From the NCBI GenBank assembly GCA_005223045.1, contig NJBM01000001.1:434001-498000 (forward strand): a DNA stretch of 64,000 nt, given 5' to 3'. Positions 8,653 to 17,800 of this stretch are shown here, one piece after another; position 1 is the stretch's first letter, and each line of letters opens with the position of its first letter. Below the pieces are notes generated by a model. That model was not told the DNA's origin. It worked only from the letters and a program-made list of their open reading frames with translations, and ran no database searches. This DNA is from Planctomycetes bacterium B3_Pla. GTDB lineage: Bacteria; Planctomycetota; Phycisphaerae; Sedimentisphaerales; Anaerobacaceae. Both the position numbers and the translations under genes were made by a program.

Positions 8653-9693
8653 TCAAGCCAGATTGACAGGCTTTTGGTCTTTGGCGGACTTGTATACTGC
8701 CAATATTACCTCCACGGCTTTGCGGGCTTCGCGGCCGTCGATCCAGAAATCTTCGCCGGAATCGAGGGCGTCGAGAAAGGCCTTGAAATTGCGCGTGTGA
8801 TTTTCGTGCGTGATGGCCGCCGGGTCGGCGACGCCCCCGCCACCTTCGATTTCGCCGAATTTCTTCAGAACTTCGGCATCTTCCGGTTTTTCGTCGGCGA
8901 ACTGCCAGACCGTGATACTGTTTTCCACGTTTACGACGGTGCCTTTTGTGCCGGTAATCTCAAATCGCCTGAACTGTCCCGGATACGATGCCGTCGTGCC
9001 GTAGATCATTCCCAACGCGCCGCTGGTGTAGCGCAGCACCGCGGTTGCGGTGTCCTCTGTCTCAATCTGTGGATGGCCGAGCTTGGCCGTGAATGCCTGC
9101 AATGACTCGATGGGCGGCATCACGTCGCACAGCATATCCACCATGTGAATGGACTGGTTCATCAGCGCGCCGCCGCCGTCGAGTTTCCATGTGCCGTGCC
9201 ATGAGTCCTTATAATATTCATCCGTGCGCCACCAGGGAACGTGGATCGCGGCGTATGTAATTACGCCTAATCGCCCTGAATTTATTGTCTCTCGCAGAAG
9301 CTCCATCATGTCGTTAAATCGATAGGGGAATATGCCGCCTAAGCGCGTGCCGGCCTTCTCGTGCGCCTCGACCATAGCGTCGATTCGCTCCAAAGTAATC
9401 TCCAGAGGTTTTTCACATATCACATGTTTGCCAGCCTCGGCGGCGGCGATCGTCGGCTCGGCATGGAACCCGCTCGGCGTAGCGATGGTGATAACTTCTA
9501 TCTCGTCGCTCTTGAGCATCTGCTCGTAATCGTCAAAGGCGCGGACGCCGTGTTTATCGGCAAGATCTTTGGCCCTTTCCGGTATCTTATCACAACAGCC
9601 GATCAGCTTTGCGTTGGGCATGTCACCCAGCGATCTCGCGTGAAAATCAGCAATCAATCCGGCACCAACTATTCCAAAATTCCAGGTCTTCAT
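8653..9693 (-). CDS. Cytoplasmic Gfo/Idh/MocA family oxidoreductase
   Basis: 346 aa. Unlike the two paralogues above it has no Tat leader: the Rossmann motif FGIVGAGLIADFHARSLG is at residues 6-23. IATPSGFHAEPTIAAAEAGK and CEKPLEITLERID follow, then the substrate-domain segment WKLDGGGALMNQSIHMVDML. It is predicted to be an NAD(P)-dependent sugar, inositol or amino-sugar dehydrogenase. A Shine-Dalgarno AAAGGATAAC precedes the ATG. Upstream on the same strand lie a TIM-barrel isomerase (9820-10656) and an enolase-superfamily gene (10678-12081), together a plausible catabolic operon. A hairpin repeat lies between this gene and the isomerase. Confidence 0.92.
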   Translation of the reverse strand: MKTWNFGIVGAGLIADFHARSLGDMPNAKLIGCCDKIPERAKDLADKHGVRAFDDYEQMLKSDEIEVITIATPSGFHAEPTIAAAEAGKHVICEKPLEITLERIDAMVEAHEKAGTRLGGIFPYRFNDMMELLRETINSGRLGVITYAAIHVPWWRTDEYYKDSWHGTWKLDGGGALMNQSIHMVDMLCDVMPPIESLQAFTAKLGHPQIETEDTATAVLRYTSGALGMIYGTTASYPGQFRRFEITGTKGTVVNVENSITVWQFADEKPEDAEVLKKFGEIEGGGGVADPAAITHENHTRNFKAFLDALDSGEDFWIDGREARKAVEVILAVYKSAKDQKPVNLA

Positions 9694-9725
9694 CTAAGTT
9701 ATCCTTTCCGTCTAAAATGAGGCTC

Positions 9726-9803
9726 GTAGGGTGGGCTTTAGCCCACCGATTCAATCATGGTGGGGCAATACCGTAAGGCATCCCCAAGGGAGCCCCACCC
9801 TAC
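9726..9803. repeat. REP-like hairpin element bounded by GTAGGGTGGG and CCACCCTAC
   Basis: A 78 bp intergenic element with ends GTAGGGTG...CACCCTAC. The left part is itself palindromic (GGTGGGCTTTAGCCCACC). The inner part (CCGTAAGGCATCCCCAAGG, reverse strand) resembles the GGGGACTCCTTACGGAG hairpin family found elsewhere in the window. Its termini match those of the 66 bp elements at 32359 and 34647. Confidence 0.7.
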
Positions 9804-9819
9804 GCTTTCTGTTCAAACG

Positions 9820-10656
9820 TCAATCACAGTCCAATCCTACTTCGGTGGCAATCTCTCTTACGGCGGCAATTGCCTTTGAGAACAGTTCCGGGCCGGTCGA
9901 GCCGCCGAACTGACCGCCGAGCTGCAAGTGAGGTTCCATTGTCATGCAGCCCTCGTAATTCATCGCCGCAAGCTCGGCGAGAAGCTCCTTTATCTGGCCG
10001 TCGCCTTCGCCCGGGATGCTGCCGACGTCTGCGGCGCCGAGCTTCCAGTCTTTGATATGAATGTGGACGACGTAGGGTTTCATCACGGGCCAGCAGACCT
10101 CGACGTTGTTAGTCATCTTCTCGCCCCAGACGAAGTTGGCCGGGTCGTACGCCAGCCGCAGCTTGGGCGAATTGATCGTCTCGCACAGGTCAACACAGTT
10201 CTCGGCGGTATGCCCGTAGATATGGGCTTCGTTCTCATGGACCATCGTAACCTCGGCGTCGGCCAATACCTCAACCTTCGCCGCCATTCGTTCCATAACC
10301 TGTTCGCGATAGTCATTGATATTCTTGCCCTCGGGTGCGTAGTAGCTGAACATTCGTATGTAAGGCGTCTCAAAGAACAGGGCAAGATCGACCGCGTGCT
10401 TGAACTTATCCAGATGCGGCTCGAAAGGCTCATCGAGCTTGACCTTACCGATGGGCGAACCAATCGCGCTTACCTTCAGCCCGTGGTCCCGTATCATCGT
10501 CCTGGCTTCATCCAGCTCGGCTTTGGTCAGGTCCATTATGTTCTTCTTGTTAATAAAGCGCGGTTCAATATAACCGACCTGCTCGGCGGCAAGGTACTTG
10601 ACCTGCTCCAGAAAGTCCTCGGTTACTTCATCCGCAAATGCACTTAATTTCGCCAT
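9820..10656 (-). CDS. Sugar phosphate isomerase/epimerase-like TIM barrel (cytoplasmic)
   Basis: 278 aa, no signal peptide (MAKLSAFADEVTEDFLEQV). A xylose-isomerase-like barrel with candidate metal and substrate residues in MVHENEAHIYG (Glu/His), LAYDPANFVWG (Asp), VVHIHIKDWKLG (His, Asp) and a C-terminal Glu in MTMEPHLQLGGQFGG. Such enzymes isomerise or epimerise sugars or keto-sugars. It sits between an enolase-superfamily gene (21 bp upstream) and the oxidoreductase at 8653, consistent with a stepwise sugar pathway. The Shine-Dalgarno is GGAG about 12 bp before the ATG. Confidence 0.88.
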   Translation of the reverse strand: MAKLSAFADEVTEDFLEQVKYLAAEQVGYIEPRFINKKNIMDLTKAELDEARTMIRDHGLKVSAIGSPIGKVKLDEPFEPHLDKFKHAVDLALFFETPYIRMFSYYAPEGKNINDYREQVMERMAAKVEVLADAEVTMVHENEAHIYGHTAENCVDLCETINSPKLRLAYDPANFVWGEKMTNNVEVCWPVMKPYVVHIHIKDWKLGAADVGSIPGEGDGQIKELLAELAAMNYEGCMTMEPHLQLGGQFGGSTGPELFSKAIAAVREIATEVGLDCD

Positions 10657-10677
10657 TCTTTTTTTGTCTCCATGTAA

Positions 10678-12081
10678 TTACTTTTCAAAATGTGCCGCTA
10701 ACTCCGGCAAATGTCTGTCAATTTCGTTCAGTTTGTAGCCGAAGCCGGAGCCGCTTAGAGTTGACAGATCGACCTGTCCGTCACGCCGTCGATACAACCC
10801 GGGGTGCACGACTTCTTCCGCTGCCGAGGCGGCAGGGTAGAACTGCATCGAATTGGTCTCGACTCCCATAATCGTGCCTGCGTGCGCCGCCAGGCGAACG
10901 TGCGGAATCTGCGCCAGCATCGGGTTTGTCAAGTCCTGGACCATCAAAGTCATGCCGTGCGCTTTGGCCCAGCACAGGCTCAGCAGCGCGCCGGTTTGCG
11001 TCTTGCACGTTTTCAGCGCAACACCGGTCCAGCCTAAGCTGCGGCCGAGCCTAATCAGTTTCCAATCGTGGGCGCTTTCGTCCATAAACAGTGGCTTTCT
11101 TGCCGAGACGCTGTGAACGTCGATCTGGTTCTGTTCCAGCTCGTATGGGAACGGCTGCTCGACGTAGAGAATCATCTGGTAGATGCCGGGATAGTCTATC
11201 ATCAGCCTGTCCAGAATCTCATTCACGTATGCAGGGTCGGTGACAGTGCAATTGAAGTCACTGGTCAGCCACAGAACATCTTTGTCTATGGCAATTTCGC
11301 CGACCCTGATCAGGCGTTCGTAATCCCATTCGGAATCGTTGCCGCGCAGCTTGACTTTCAAACACGTCAGGCCGTCGCGCTTGATCCAGTCCGGCAGCAA
11401 TACCGGATAGCCGTCGTCCGGTTCCTCCCCGGTCAGCTCGGACGCATCGAGCAAATCCTTGCCGCCCACGAGATGCCAGGCGGGCAAACTCCGGGGCGGC
11501 GGAGAAATGAAGAAATCCTCGGGGTATTTGCCCTCGAATGAAATGTTGCTCCCCTCGGCAGGCTCGATAAAGGCAGACAAATCCCTGTTCATGAATTCGG
11601 CGTTGTAGGTCGAGTAAACGTCCCGCCCTAAGAGCTTGCCGTACGCATCGTGCAGGGCCAGATCAAACGCCGAGCAGCAAACCAGCGCCGCTAAGTGCGG
11701 CATCGGCTCGGCCTGCTCGCCACGCTCTCGGTTGAGTTGCTCCAGCAAGCCGGGCAATGTTGACTCGATAAAATCGCTTCCTAATTCGATTGGGTGCCCG
11801 TGCCGGTGGATCAAGGCCCATTCCTCGGCAAGCATACGACAGAAATGCTGCATCGTATCGCATCGCTCCTGATAGCCCAGGCCGCCGGGCCAGGCCCACT
11901 GGACGCTAAGCGGCGTCTCGCCCCACCCCTTTGCCTTTTGTCCCTGTCCGTCCGCCACTATCATGCGGACCCGCGCACAGGTAACTGCGGTTGTTATTTC
12001 AAGCCCGAATTTCAGCGGAATCCTCGTCTCCACCGGAATGAAATACAAGCCAACAGACACGGGACTAATATCAGTTTTCAT
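10678..12081 (-). CDS. Enolase-superfamily (mandelate racemase/muconate lactonizing-like) enzyme
   Basis: 467 aa. The C-terminal barrel shows the superfamily residues: LTCLKVKLRG (K-x-K base), WLTSDFNCT (Asp ligand), LYVEQPFP (Glu ligand) and LFMDESAHDW (Asp-Glu), then VALKTCKTQTGALLSLCWAK with a second lysine region. The family abstracts the alpha-proton of carboxylates such as sugar acids, giving racemisation or dehydration. It is longer than usual (about 360-420 aa) through its N-terminal capping domain (residues 1-200). GGAGAGAAG precedes the ATG. First gene of the enolase/isomerase/oxidoreductase run; a role on an aldonate or keto-sugar acid is inferred. Confidence 0.8.
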   Translation of the reverse strand: MKTDISPVSVGLYFIPVETRIPLKFGLEITTAVTCARVRMIVADGQGQKAKGWGETPLSVQWAWPGGLGYQERCDTMQHFCRMLAEEWALIHRHGHPIELGSDFIESTLPGLLEQLNRERGEQAEPMPHLAALVCCSAFDLALHDAYGKLLGRDVYSTYNAEFMNRDLSAFIEPAEGSNISFEGKYPEDFFISPPPRSLPAWHLVGGKDLLDASELTGEEPDDGYPVLLPDWIKRDGLTCLKVKLRGNDSEWDYERLIRVGEIAIDKDVLWLTSDFNCTVTDPAYVNEILDRLMIDYPGIYQMILYVEQPFPYELEQNQIDVHSVSARKPLFMDESAHDWKLIRLGRSLGWTGVALKTCKTQTGALLSLCWAKAHGMTLMVQDLTNPMLAQIPHVRLAAHAGTIMGVETNSMQFYPAASAAEEVVHPGLYRRRDGQVDLSTLSGSGFGYKLNEIDRHLPELAAHFEK

Positions 12082-12245
12082 TCTTCTCTCCGTTGTAATA
12101 TTTGCCTTCCGTTTGATAGACGGCGGTTATTGATTTATAAACTACCCTCTCCAATTGTCAACTCTAACTTTGTCGGATTCTCAGGTCAAATGGGCTCTGC
12201 CCGCAGGAGCCGTCGTAGGTCAACTATTTCTTTTTCAACAAGGGG

Positions 12246-12274
12246 TTGCGAAATCGGTTGGCTTGGGCTATATT
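12246..12274 (+). promoter_or_regulatory. Candidate sigma70 promoter of the 12336 oxidoreductase gene
   Basis: TTGCGA (12246-12251) and TATATT (12269-12274) are 17 bp apart, 62 bp before the ATG, with Shine-Dalgarno AAAGGAG (12324-12330) in between. It lies in the 254 bp divergent gap shared with the enolase-superfamily gene. Confidence 0.5.
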
Positions 12275-12335
12275 TGTGGACTGTTCGAGACAACGATATG
12301 CAAGGAAATGGATTTTTTTTCTGAAAGGAGCAGGC

Positions 12336-13508
12336 ATGGCACTCGATAGAAAACTCAAAATGGGGATGATCGGCGGTGGAATTGGAGCATTCATAGGCGA
12401 CGTGCACCGCAAGGCGTCCCGCCTGGACGGCGGCATAGATCTCGTAGCCGGGGCGTTCGATATCAACCCGCGCAAATCCAAGCAGCAGGGACGAGAGTTG
12501 CTGCTCGATCCCAAGCGAGTGTACGGCACCTACGAGCAAATGATCGAGAGGGAGCTTAAGCTGCCGGACGGTGAGAGAGTCGATTTTGTTGCGATCACCA
12601 CTCCCAACAACTGGCATTTTCCCATCGCCAGAGATTTCCTCAACGCCGGCTTCCATGTAATGTGCGAAAAGCCGATGACGTTCAACGTCAAAGAGGCCAG
12701 GGATCTGGTAAAAATCGTCAAGGAGTCCCGCAAGGTGTTCGGATTGATGCACAACTATACGGGCTACCCGATGGTCAAGCTGGCTCGGGACATGGTGCGA
12801 GCAGGCGACTTAGGCAAGATTCGCAAGATCGTCGTACAGTATCCGCAGGGATGGCTGGCAACCGCGATCGAGAATACGGGCCAAATGCAGGCCGCCTGGC
12901 GTACCGACCCCAAGCAGAGCGGCGGCGCCGGATCCATGGGTGACATCGGCACGCACGCCGAGAACCTTTCCGAGTATATCACGGGATTGAAGATCAAGGA
13001 GGTCTGTGCCGACCTGACAATTTTTGTCAAAGGCAGAAAGCTCGACGACGACGGCAACGTCCTGCTGCGTTTCAACAATGGCGCCCGAGGCGTTCTGCAC
13101 GCCAGCCAGGTTTCCATCGGCGAAGAAAACAACCTGGCCATCTGGATTTACGGCGAGAACAAGGGCCTTGAATGGCATCAGGAACATCCGAACTATCTGT
13201 ACGTGAAAGAACCGGACGGGCCGGTTCAGAAATGGTGCCGCGGCAACTGCTACGTGGGAGCCAAAAGCCCCGCGGCAGGCCGCGCAACACGTTTGCCGTC
13301 CGGGCATCCCGAGGCCTTCTTCGAAGCCTTCGCCAACAATTACCTGAACTTTGCCGACACCATCCGGGCGAAGCTGACCAGAACCAGACCGGATCCTCTT
13401 GCACTGGACTTCCCCGACGTCAAGGACGGCCTTCGCGGCATGCTCTTTATCGAGACCGTTCTGGCCAGCGCCAAGAGCAAGAAAAAGTGGATCCCGTTCA
13501 AGAAGTAG
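12336..13508 (+). CDS. Gfo/Idh/MocA family oxidoreductase
   Basis: 390 aa from ATG 12336, chosen over the upstream in-frame ATG at 12246 because AAAGGAG lies 6 bp ahead and because 12246 overlaps the putative -35 box. No signal peptide. The Rossmann segment is MGMIGGGIGAFIGDVHRKAS and the substrate motifs are ITTPNNWHFPIARDFLNAG and CEKPMTFNVKEA. The C-terminal half (GAGSMGDIGTHAENLSEYITG) is close to inositol- or galactoside-type dehydrogenases. It is followed after 31 bp by a hydroxypyruvate-isomerase-like gene; the pair is probably one transcript and may act consecutively on a sugar. Exact substrate unknown. Confidence 0.92.
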   Translation: MALDRKLKMGMIGGGIGAFIGDVHRKASRLDGGIDLVAGAFDINPRKSKQQGRELLLDPKRVYGTYEQMIERELKLPDGERVDFVAITTPNNWHFPIARDFLNAGFHVMCEKPMTFNVKEARDLVKIVKESRKVFGLMHNYTGYPMVKLARDMVRAGDLGKIRKIVVQYPQGWLATAIENTGQMQAAWRTDPKQSGGAGSMGDIGTHAENLSEYITGLKIKEVCADLTIFVKGRKLDDDGNVLLRFNNGARGVLHASQVSIGEENNLAIWIYGENKGLEWHQEHPNYLYVKEPDGPVQKWCRGNCYVGAKSPAAGRATRLPSGHPEAFFEAFANNYLNFADTIRAKLTRTRPDPLALDFPDVKDGLRGMLFIETVLASAKSKKKWIPFKK

Positions 13509-13539
13509 CGAGGAGAACGTGAGATTAGGAGTACCCAGA

Positions 13540-14469
13540 ATGCAAAATAGCCAAGAGAACAAGATCACTCGGCGAGGCTTGATGGCGTCTGCGGCCGTCG
13601 CGGTGGCGATTTCGTCGGTGCCCGGCAAGGCCAAAGCCGCAGCCCCGGCCGGGAAGTTCAAGCTCAAATATGCACCCAACTTCGGAATGTTCAGAGAGCA
13701 CGCCGGCAAGGATCCTATCGACAATATCAAGTTCATGTCGGACCAGGGCTTTAGGGCGATCTTCGACAACGGCCTGATGAAAAAGCCCCCGGACCTCGTC
13801 GATAAGATTGTCAGGGAGCTGGACCGGCAGAACATGGATTTGGGGCCGTTCGTTCTGCGAGGTATCGGCGGCAAGTCGTATGTCACAAACGACAAGGAAA
13901 TACGCGCACAGATCATAAAGAATGTCAAGGAGGGCGTCGAGTTCGCCAAGAGAGCCAATGCCAAATGGGCGCTGGTGGTCCCGGGGGCCTACGACAACGG
14001 CCTGGAATGGGACTACCAAACGGCCAACGTGATTGACAACCTCAGGTATTGCGCAGAGATATGCGAGCAATCGGGGCTTGTACTCGTTCTTGAACCGCTG
14101 AACGCCTGGACCAATCATCCGGGCCTGTTCCTGACCAAGATTCCGCAGGCCTATATGATCTGCAGGGCCGTGAACAGTCCTTCGATCAAAATCGTCAATG
14201 ATATTTACCACCAGCAGATTACCGAAGGCAACCTGATTCCCAACATCGACATGGCGTGGAGCGAAATCGCCAGTTTCCACTTGGGAGACAACCCGGGCCG
14301 GAAGGAACCGACCTCCGGAGAGATCAATTACAAGAACATCTTCAAGCACATACACGGCAAAGGTTACGACGGTGTGTTGTGCATGGAGCACGGCAAGAGT
14401 AAACGCGGCAAAGAAGGTGAGAAGGCGGTAATAGACGCTTATCGCGCCTGCGACAATATGAGCGGATAG
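13540..14469 (+). CDS. Hydroxypyruvate isomerase-like TIM barrel, Tat-type leader
   Basis: 309 aa from ATG 13540; an in-frame extension to 13399 overlaps the previous gene and is not favoured. An N-terminal TRRGLMASAAVAVAISSVPG is a Tat-like leader, unusual for an Hyi-type enzyme, which is normally cytosolic. The barrel carries the Hyi signatures LVLEPLNAW, IVNDIYHQQITEGNL and HLGDNPGRKEPTSGEINY, and ends VLCMEHGKS. Known relatives isomerise hydroxypyruvate/tartronate semialdehyde; exported relatives in Planctomycetes have no assigned substrate. Coupled to the oxidoreductase just upstream. Confidence 0.88.
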   Translation: MQNSQENKITRRGLMASAAVAVAISSVPGKAKAAAPAGKFKLKYAPNFGMFREHAGKDPIDNIKFMSDQGFRAIFDNGLMKKPPDLVDKIVRELDRQNMDLGPFVLRGIGGKSYVTNDKEIRAQIIKNVKEGVEFAKRANAKWALVVPGAYDNGLEWDYQTANVIDNLRYCAEICEQSGLVLVLEPLNAWTNHPGLFLTKIPQAYMICRAVNSPSIKIVNDIYHQQITEGNLIPNIDMAWSEIASFHLGDNPGRKEPTSGEINYKNIFKHIHGKGYDGVLCMEHGKSKRGKEGEKAVIDAYRACDNMSG

Positions 14470-14844
14470 CGTAGAGCACATAGGCTCTTATCCGCTAAAC
14501 GCTGTCCTAGGGACTCCTTACGGAGTACGCTATAAGGCTTGAGGTTCCGCTCCCTGGAGTTGAGATAAGGCGCGGACATTGGCGCGTTGTCCCCGGCGCG
14601 CATGAACCGGACGCGTTCAAATCATGCCGTAATCGTAAGGTTTGCGCAACCGGCGGGTAATGTGCTTGTTCGCTTCAGCGTCGCCGACGAACTCTTCCCT
14701 GACCGGGTCCCAGTTGACTATCAAATGGTTAACGCGTACAATTATGTACAATCGGCAATCGCAAATCGCAAATCTTCAATCATTTCACTGTTACATTTCA
14801 GCCAAAAATGAGTAGGCTGCTCAATCCTCAGCTTCGGCAATCCT
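14470..14844. other. Intergenic region with repeat debris
   Basis: 375 bp between convergent genes with no credible gene. It holds a CGGATAGCG...TTATCCGCTAAACGC palindrome at 14462-14503, a copy of the GTCCTAGGGACTCCTTACGG hairpin repeat (14504-14526) and a tract of AATCGCAAATCGCAAATC (about 14755-14775). A short open frame at 14587-14811 lacks a ribosome site and any recognisable protein character. Confidence 0.6.
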
Positions 14845-17800
14845 TCAACTATGCTCAGGATGGTGAGCCTGTCGAACCATCGGCGAGCTGACGAACACAC
14901 CCCGCCTGGCCTCGCTTAGCAGAATAATGAAAATGCTTGCAAGTAATCCCAGCATCCAGAGCACCAGAGTCAAAGCCACAAACAGCAGGGTGTATGCAAG
15001 AATGCGTTTTACTGAAATCGGCTGTTTCCTGTCCGGCCGGGGCCATATCTTCACAAATACCGCTAATACAAACAAACCTGCGATGACGGCCGAAGTCCTG
15101 TAAAGATTTCGAAATGTGCTCAACGGCACGGCCCAGAGACTCAGGTTCGCCTCACCCGCCGGGCGGGCGAAATCGAGCCGAACCGCGCCCTGCGGCAGAG
15201 TTACCGGCAGTGAATAGACGCTCCGGGCTGTATAAGGCTGCAAATCTCCAAAGGCTGAACCGGGCCGGTCAGGCTGAATCGTGTCGGCCAAATCAAGTCC
15301 ATCCGTTTTTGCTGTCTCGGTTGCCAGTCCCGGAACTGCGACTCTCGCTTGCCCGGCGGGCGGCTGTGCCGGCGACCTTTGTTGGCGACCGGACAGAGGG
15401 CGTCCAAACCTGGAGCCGTATCGATCCGCCTCTTTTATCCCTTGTCTTTGTGGTTGAGCCTCCGGAAGGAGTCCCAAGGACTGTTGCTGCTGAGCCTGGA
15501 AATGTCTCCGCAGCCGGTTGTCCGTAAGTTCTTCGAGCTGCCCTCTAAGCTGGGCCTGCTTTTGGTCGATCTGCGCTTTGGCCCGGCCACTAAGCCGCCC
15601 CAGCTCCTCGTCCATTTCCTCACCTTTGTCTTTCAGCCCGGCGATTAGTTCTCCGGCCATTGTGCCGCCGACTACTACCGGCTCGTCCTTCGGTGCTTGA
15701 TCCAGTGCGACTTGTCGATCTGCCTTCTGTTCAAGCAACTTCGCCTGCTGCTCCGACACTTCAAGCTCCTGCCTCAGACGGGTGATCTGTTGCTCTTCGC
15801 TCTTGCTCAGGAAATCCGGCTTCTCCAGCAGGGCCTGATTCCGGACAATCTCGGAGACGCCCGGATTTGACGCATCGGCGTTGAGGAAAACGTTCAGATC
15901 GTTGCGGGCCTGTTCATTCTGTTTGGCGATAAAAGCGGTGTTGCTGCCCAGGAGTGCATCTTGTTGCCGCCTTTGTCCTGAGAGTTTTGTTTGCAAACGC
16001 TCGTAGTCGTCTTGCCCGACTCGGGACCGGGAATTGTTAAGATATGACTGAACCTGCTGAATCTCGGCGCCGAGCTTCTGGTTAAACACGTCCCAGTTTC
16101 TTTTGGCAACTTGTTGTTTGCGAACCGACAGGTCGGCGACGTCGCGGTATGTTCTTTCGAGTCTTCTCAACTGTTCGAGCCTGGCCTCAATGCCGAAACT
16201 CAGCATCTCGACCGTGCCGACAACCGGCGACATGTTGCCCCCGGGCCTTATATAGCGATATCCGCCCGGCAGCCGCAGGGACCACGTTGTCTGCATGACC
16301 GGAACCTGCCTGCCGGCAGGCAAGGTTCCAACAATCGAAATGTTGGGCGGCTTGAGCCTGGTTATCCCCTTCATGGCCGGAACCAGTGGTTCGGCCCCAT
16401 CGTCTGCAAAATAGAGAGAAATGTCGTACGGAAGACCGCCCGGGGAAGTCTTGACCAGCGGTATCAACACCTCTGCATCAGATGGATTGCCCGGCATGGC
16501 AGGCTTGACCGGCTGGCCGGCCACACTGGCGCTCCACAGGCGCAGACCATAGGGTACTTCGATCCGCAGGAACTGCTCACTGCGATTCTGCAGGGCGACT
16601 TTTGCCTCATAACGGCATCGCCCGCTGCGGTCGATAACGGTAGTCAGCTCCAGTAGATCGACCACCGCCTGAATCCTGACAGCCGTTTTGGCGGGCTTGA
16701 ATCCCAGGCTCAGCGACCAATCGTCTTCAAAAGACTCAAAGACGTACTGAAGTGACTCTCTCATCTCGCGGGGCATTATTTTTTGCTGCTCGCTTACCGC
16801 AAGCTCGGACAGATTTACGTTGGTTTCGACATTTATTTCGTGCCGTGACATGTTCTGCACGGCAACTGTTGCGCGATAGCCCGCGGGAGCGTCGGTTTGA
16901 ACGGCCGGCATTTTCAGTATTTTGGTCGATGCATCGATCGGCAGGGCGAAGTTGACCACAACATCCACAATACCGGTGACCTCGTTAACGAGCGCGACAG
17001 TCCATTGTGTCCGGTCGTTGCCGGCGTCGGTTTGTGTTACGCTGCGCATGACTTGCGATTCGGCCGCCACCAATGGAGCATATTCACTCGGCAGCCGGAA
17101 ACTGAGATTGTCCACCGGCGAGCCGGAAATGTTGTACCGCAGCCGGTATGTATAAACCGCAGCAGTCGCTCTGACTACCAGACCGGCAAAAGTCTCCATC
17201 CTTATCGCCGAAGGCAAGCGCCGGATTGCCAGTTGCAGGGCCGGGTCGGCCGCCTGGTATCGGTAGGCAAATTGCACCGAATTGATCTGCCCGGCGTCGA
17301 GCCAGTCTCTCAGAGTTTGAGGCGAAATGGATCTCAGGTCTTTCACAGAAGCGGTCCGTGCTTCAAGCGACGCCGCCACCTGTACGGCAAGCCGGCCTTT
17401 CTGCCCGGCGAGCGGACTGTCTTTGCGGTCCAGGTATATGACCGTGGGCGTCTCGAAGGATTCGAGCTGAATGTCCCGGCGCAGCAGCGCCAGAGCCAAC
17501 CGGGTCTGGCTCTGGCCGTGATTGAATTTTATGTGAAGGAACTTGCCTTCTTCGCCCGAACGCTCATAGAAACTCTCAACTGCGGGCCCAACGGCGCTTA
17601 GCAGCTCATAGCCATCGGGCAGGGCAAAGCTCGCTCCGAACAGCTTGCCCTGTTCGGTTTTGAGATTTGCCTGAACGAGCAGTTCGGCACGGTCGGTGTT
17701 GACTCTCACAAGCTGATCGAGGCGAACTTCGGGACTGACCGCCAATCGGGAAAGTTGAACGAATATCGCGAACGGTCTGTAGGGCCAGTAATACTTAGCC

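Noticed and set aside
12810..13964. 384-codon minus-strand open frame
   Set aside because: Antisense to two well-supported genes (oxidoreductase and Hyi-like); no recognisable protein features.
14587..14811. Small plus-strand gene
   Set aside because: No ribosome site, no homology-like features, overlaps repeat tracts.
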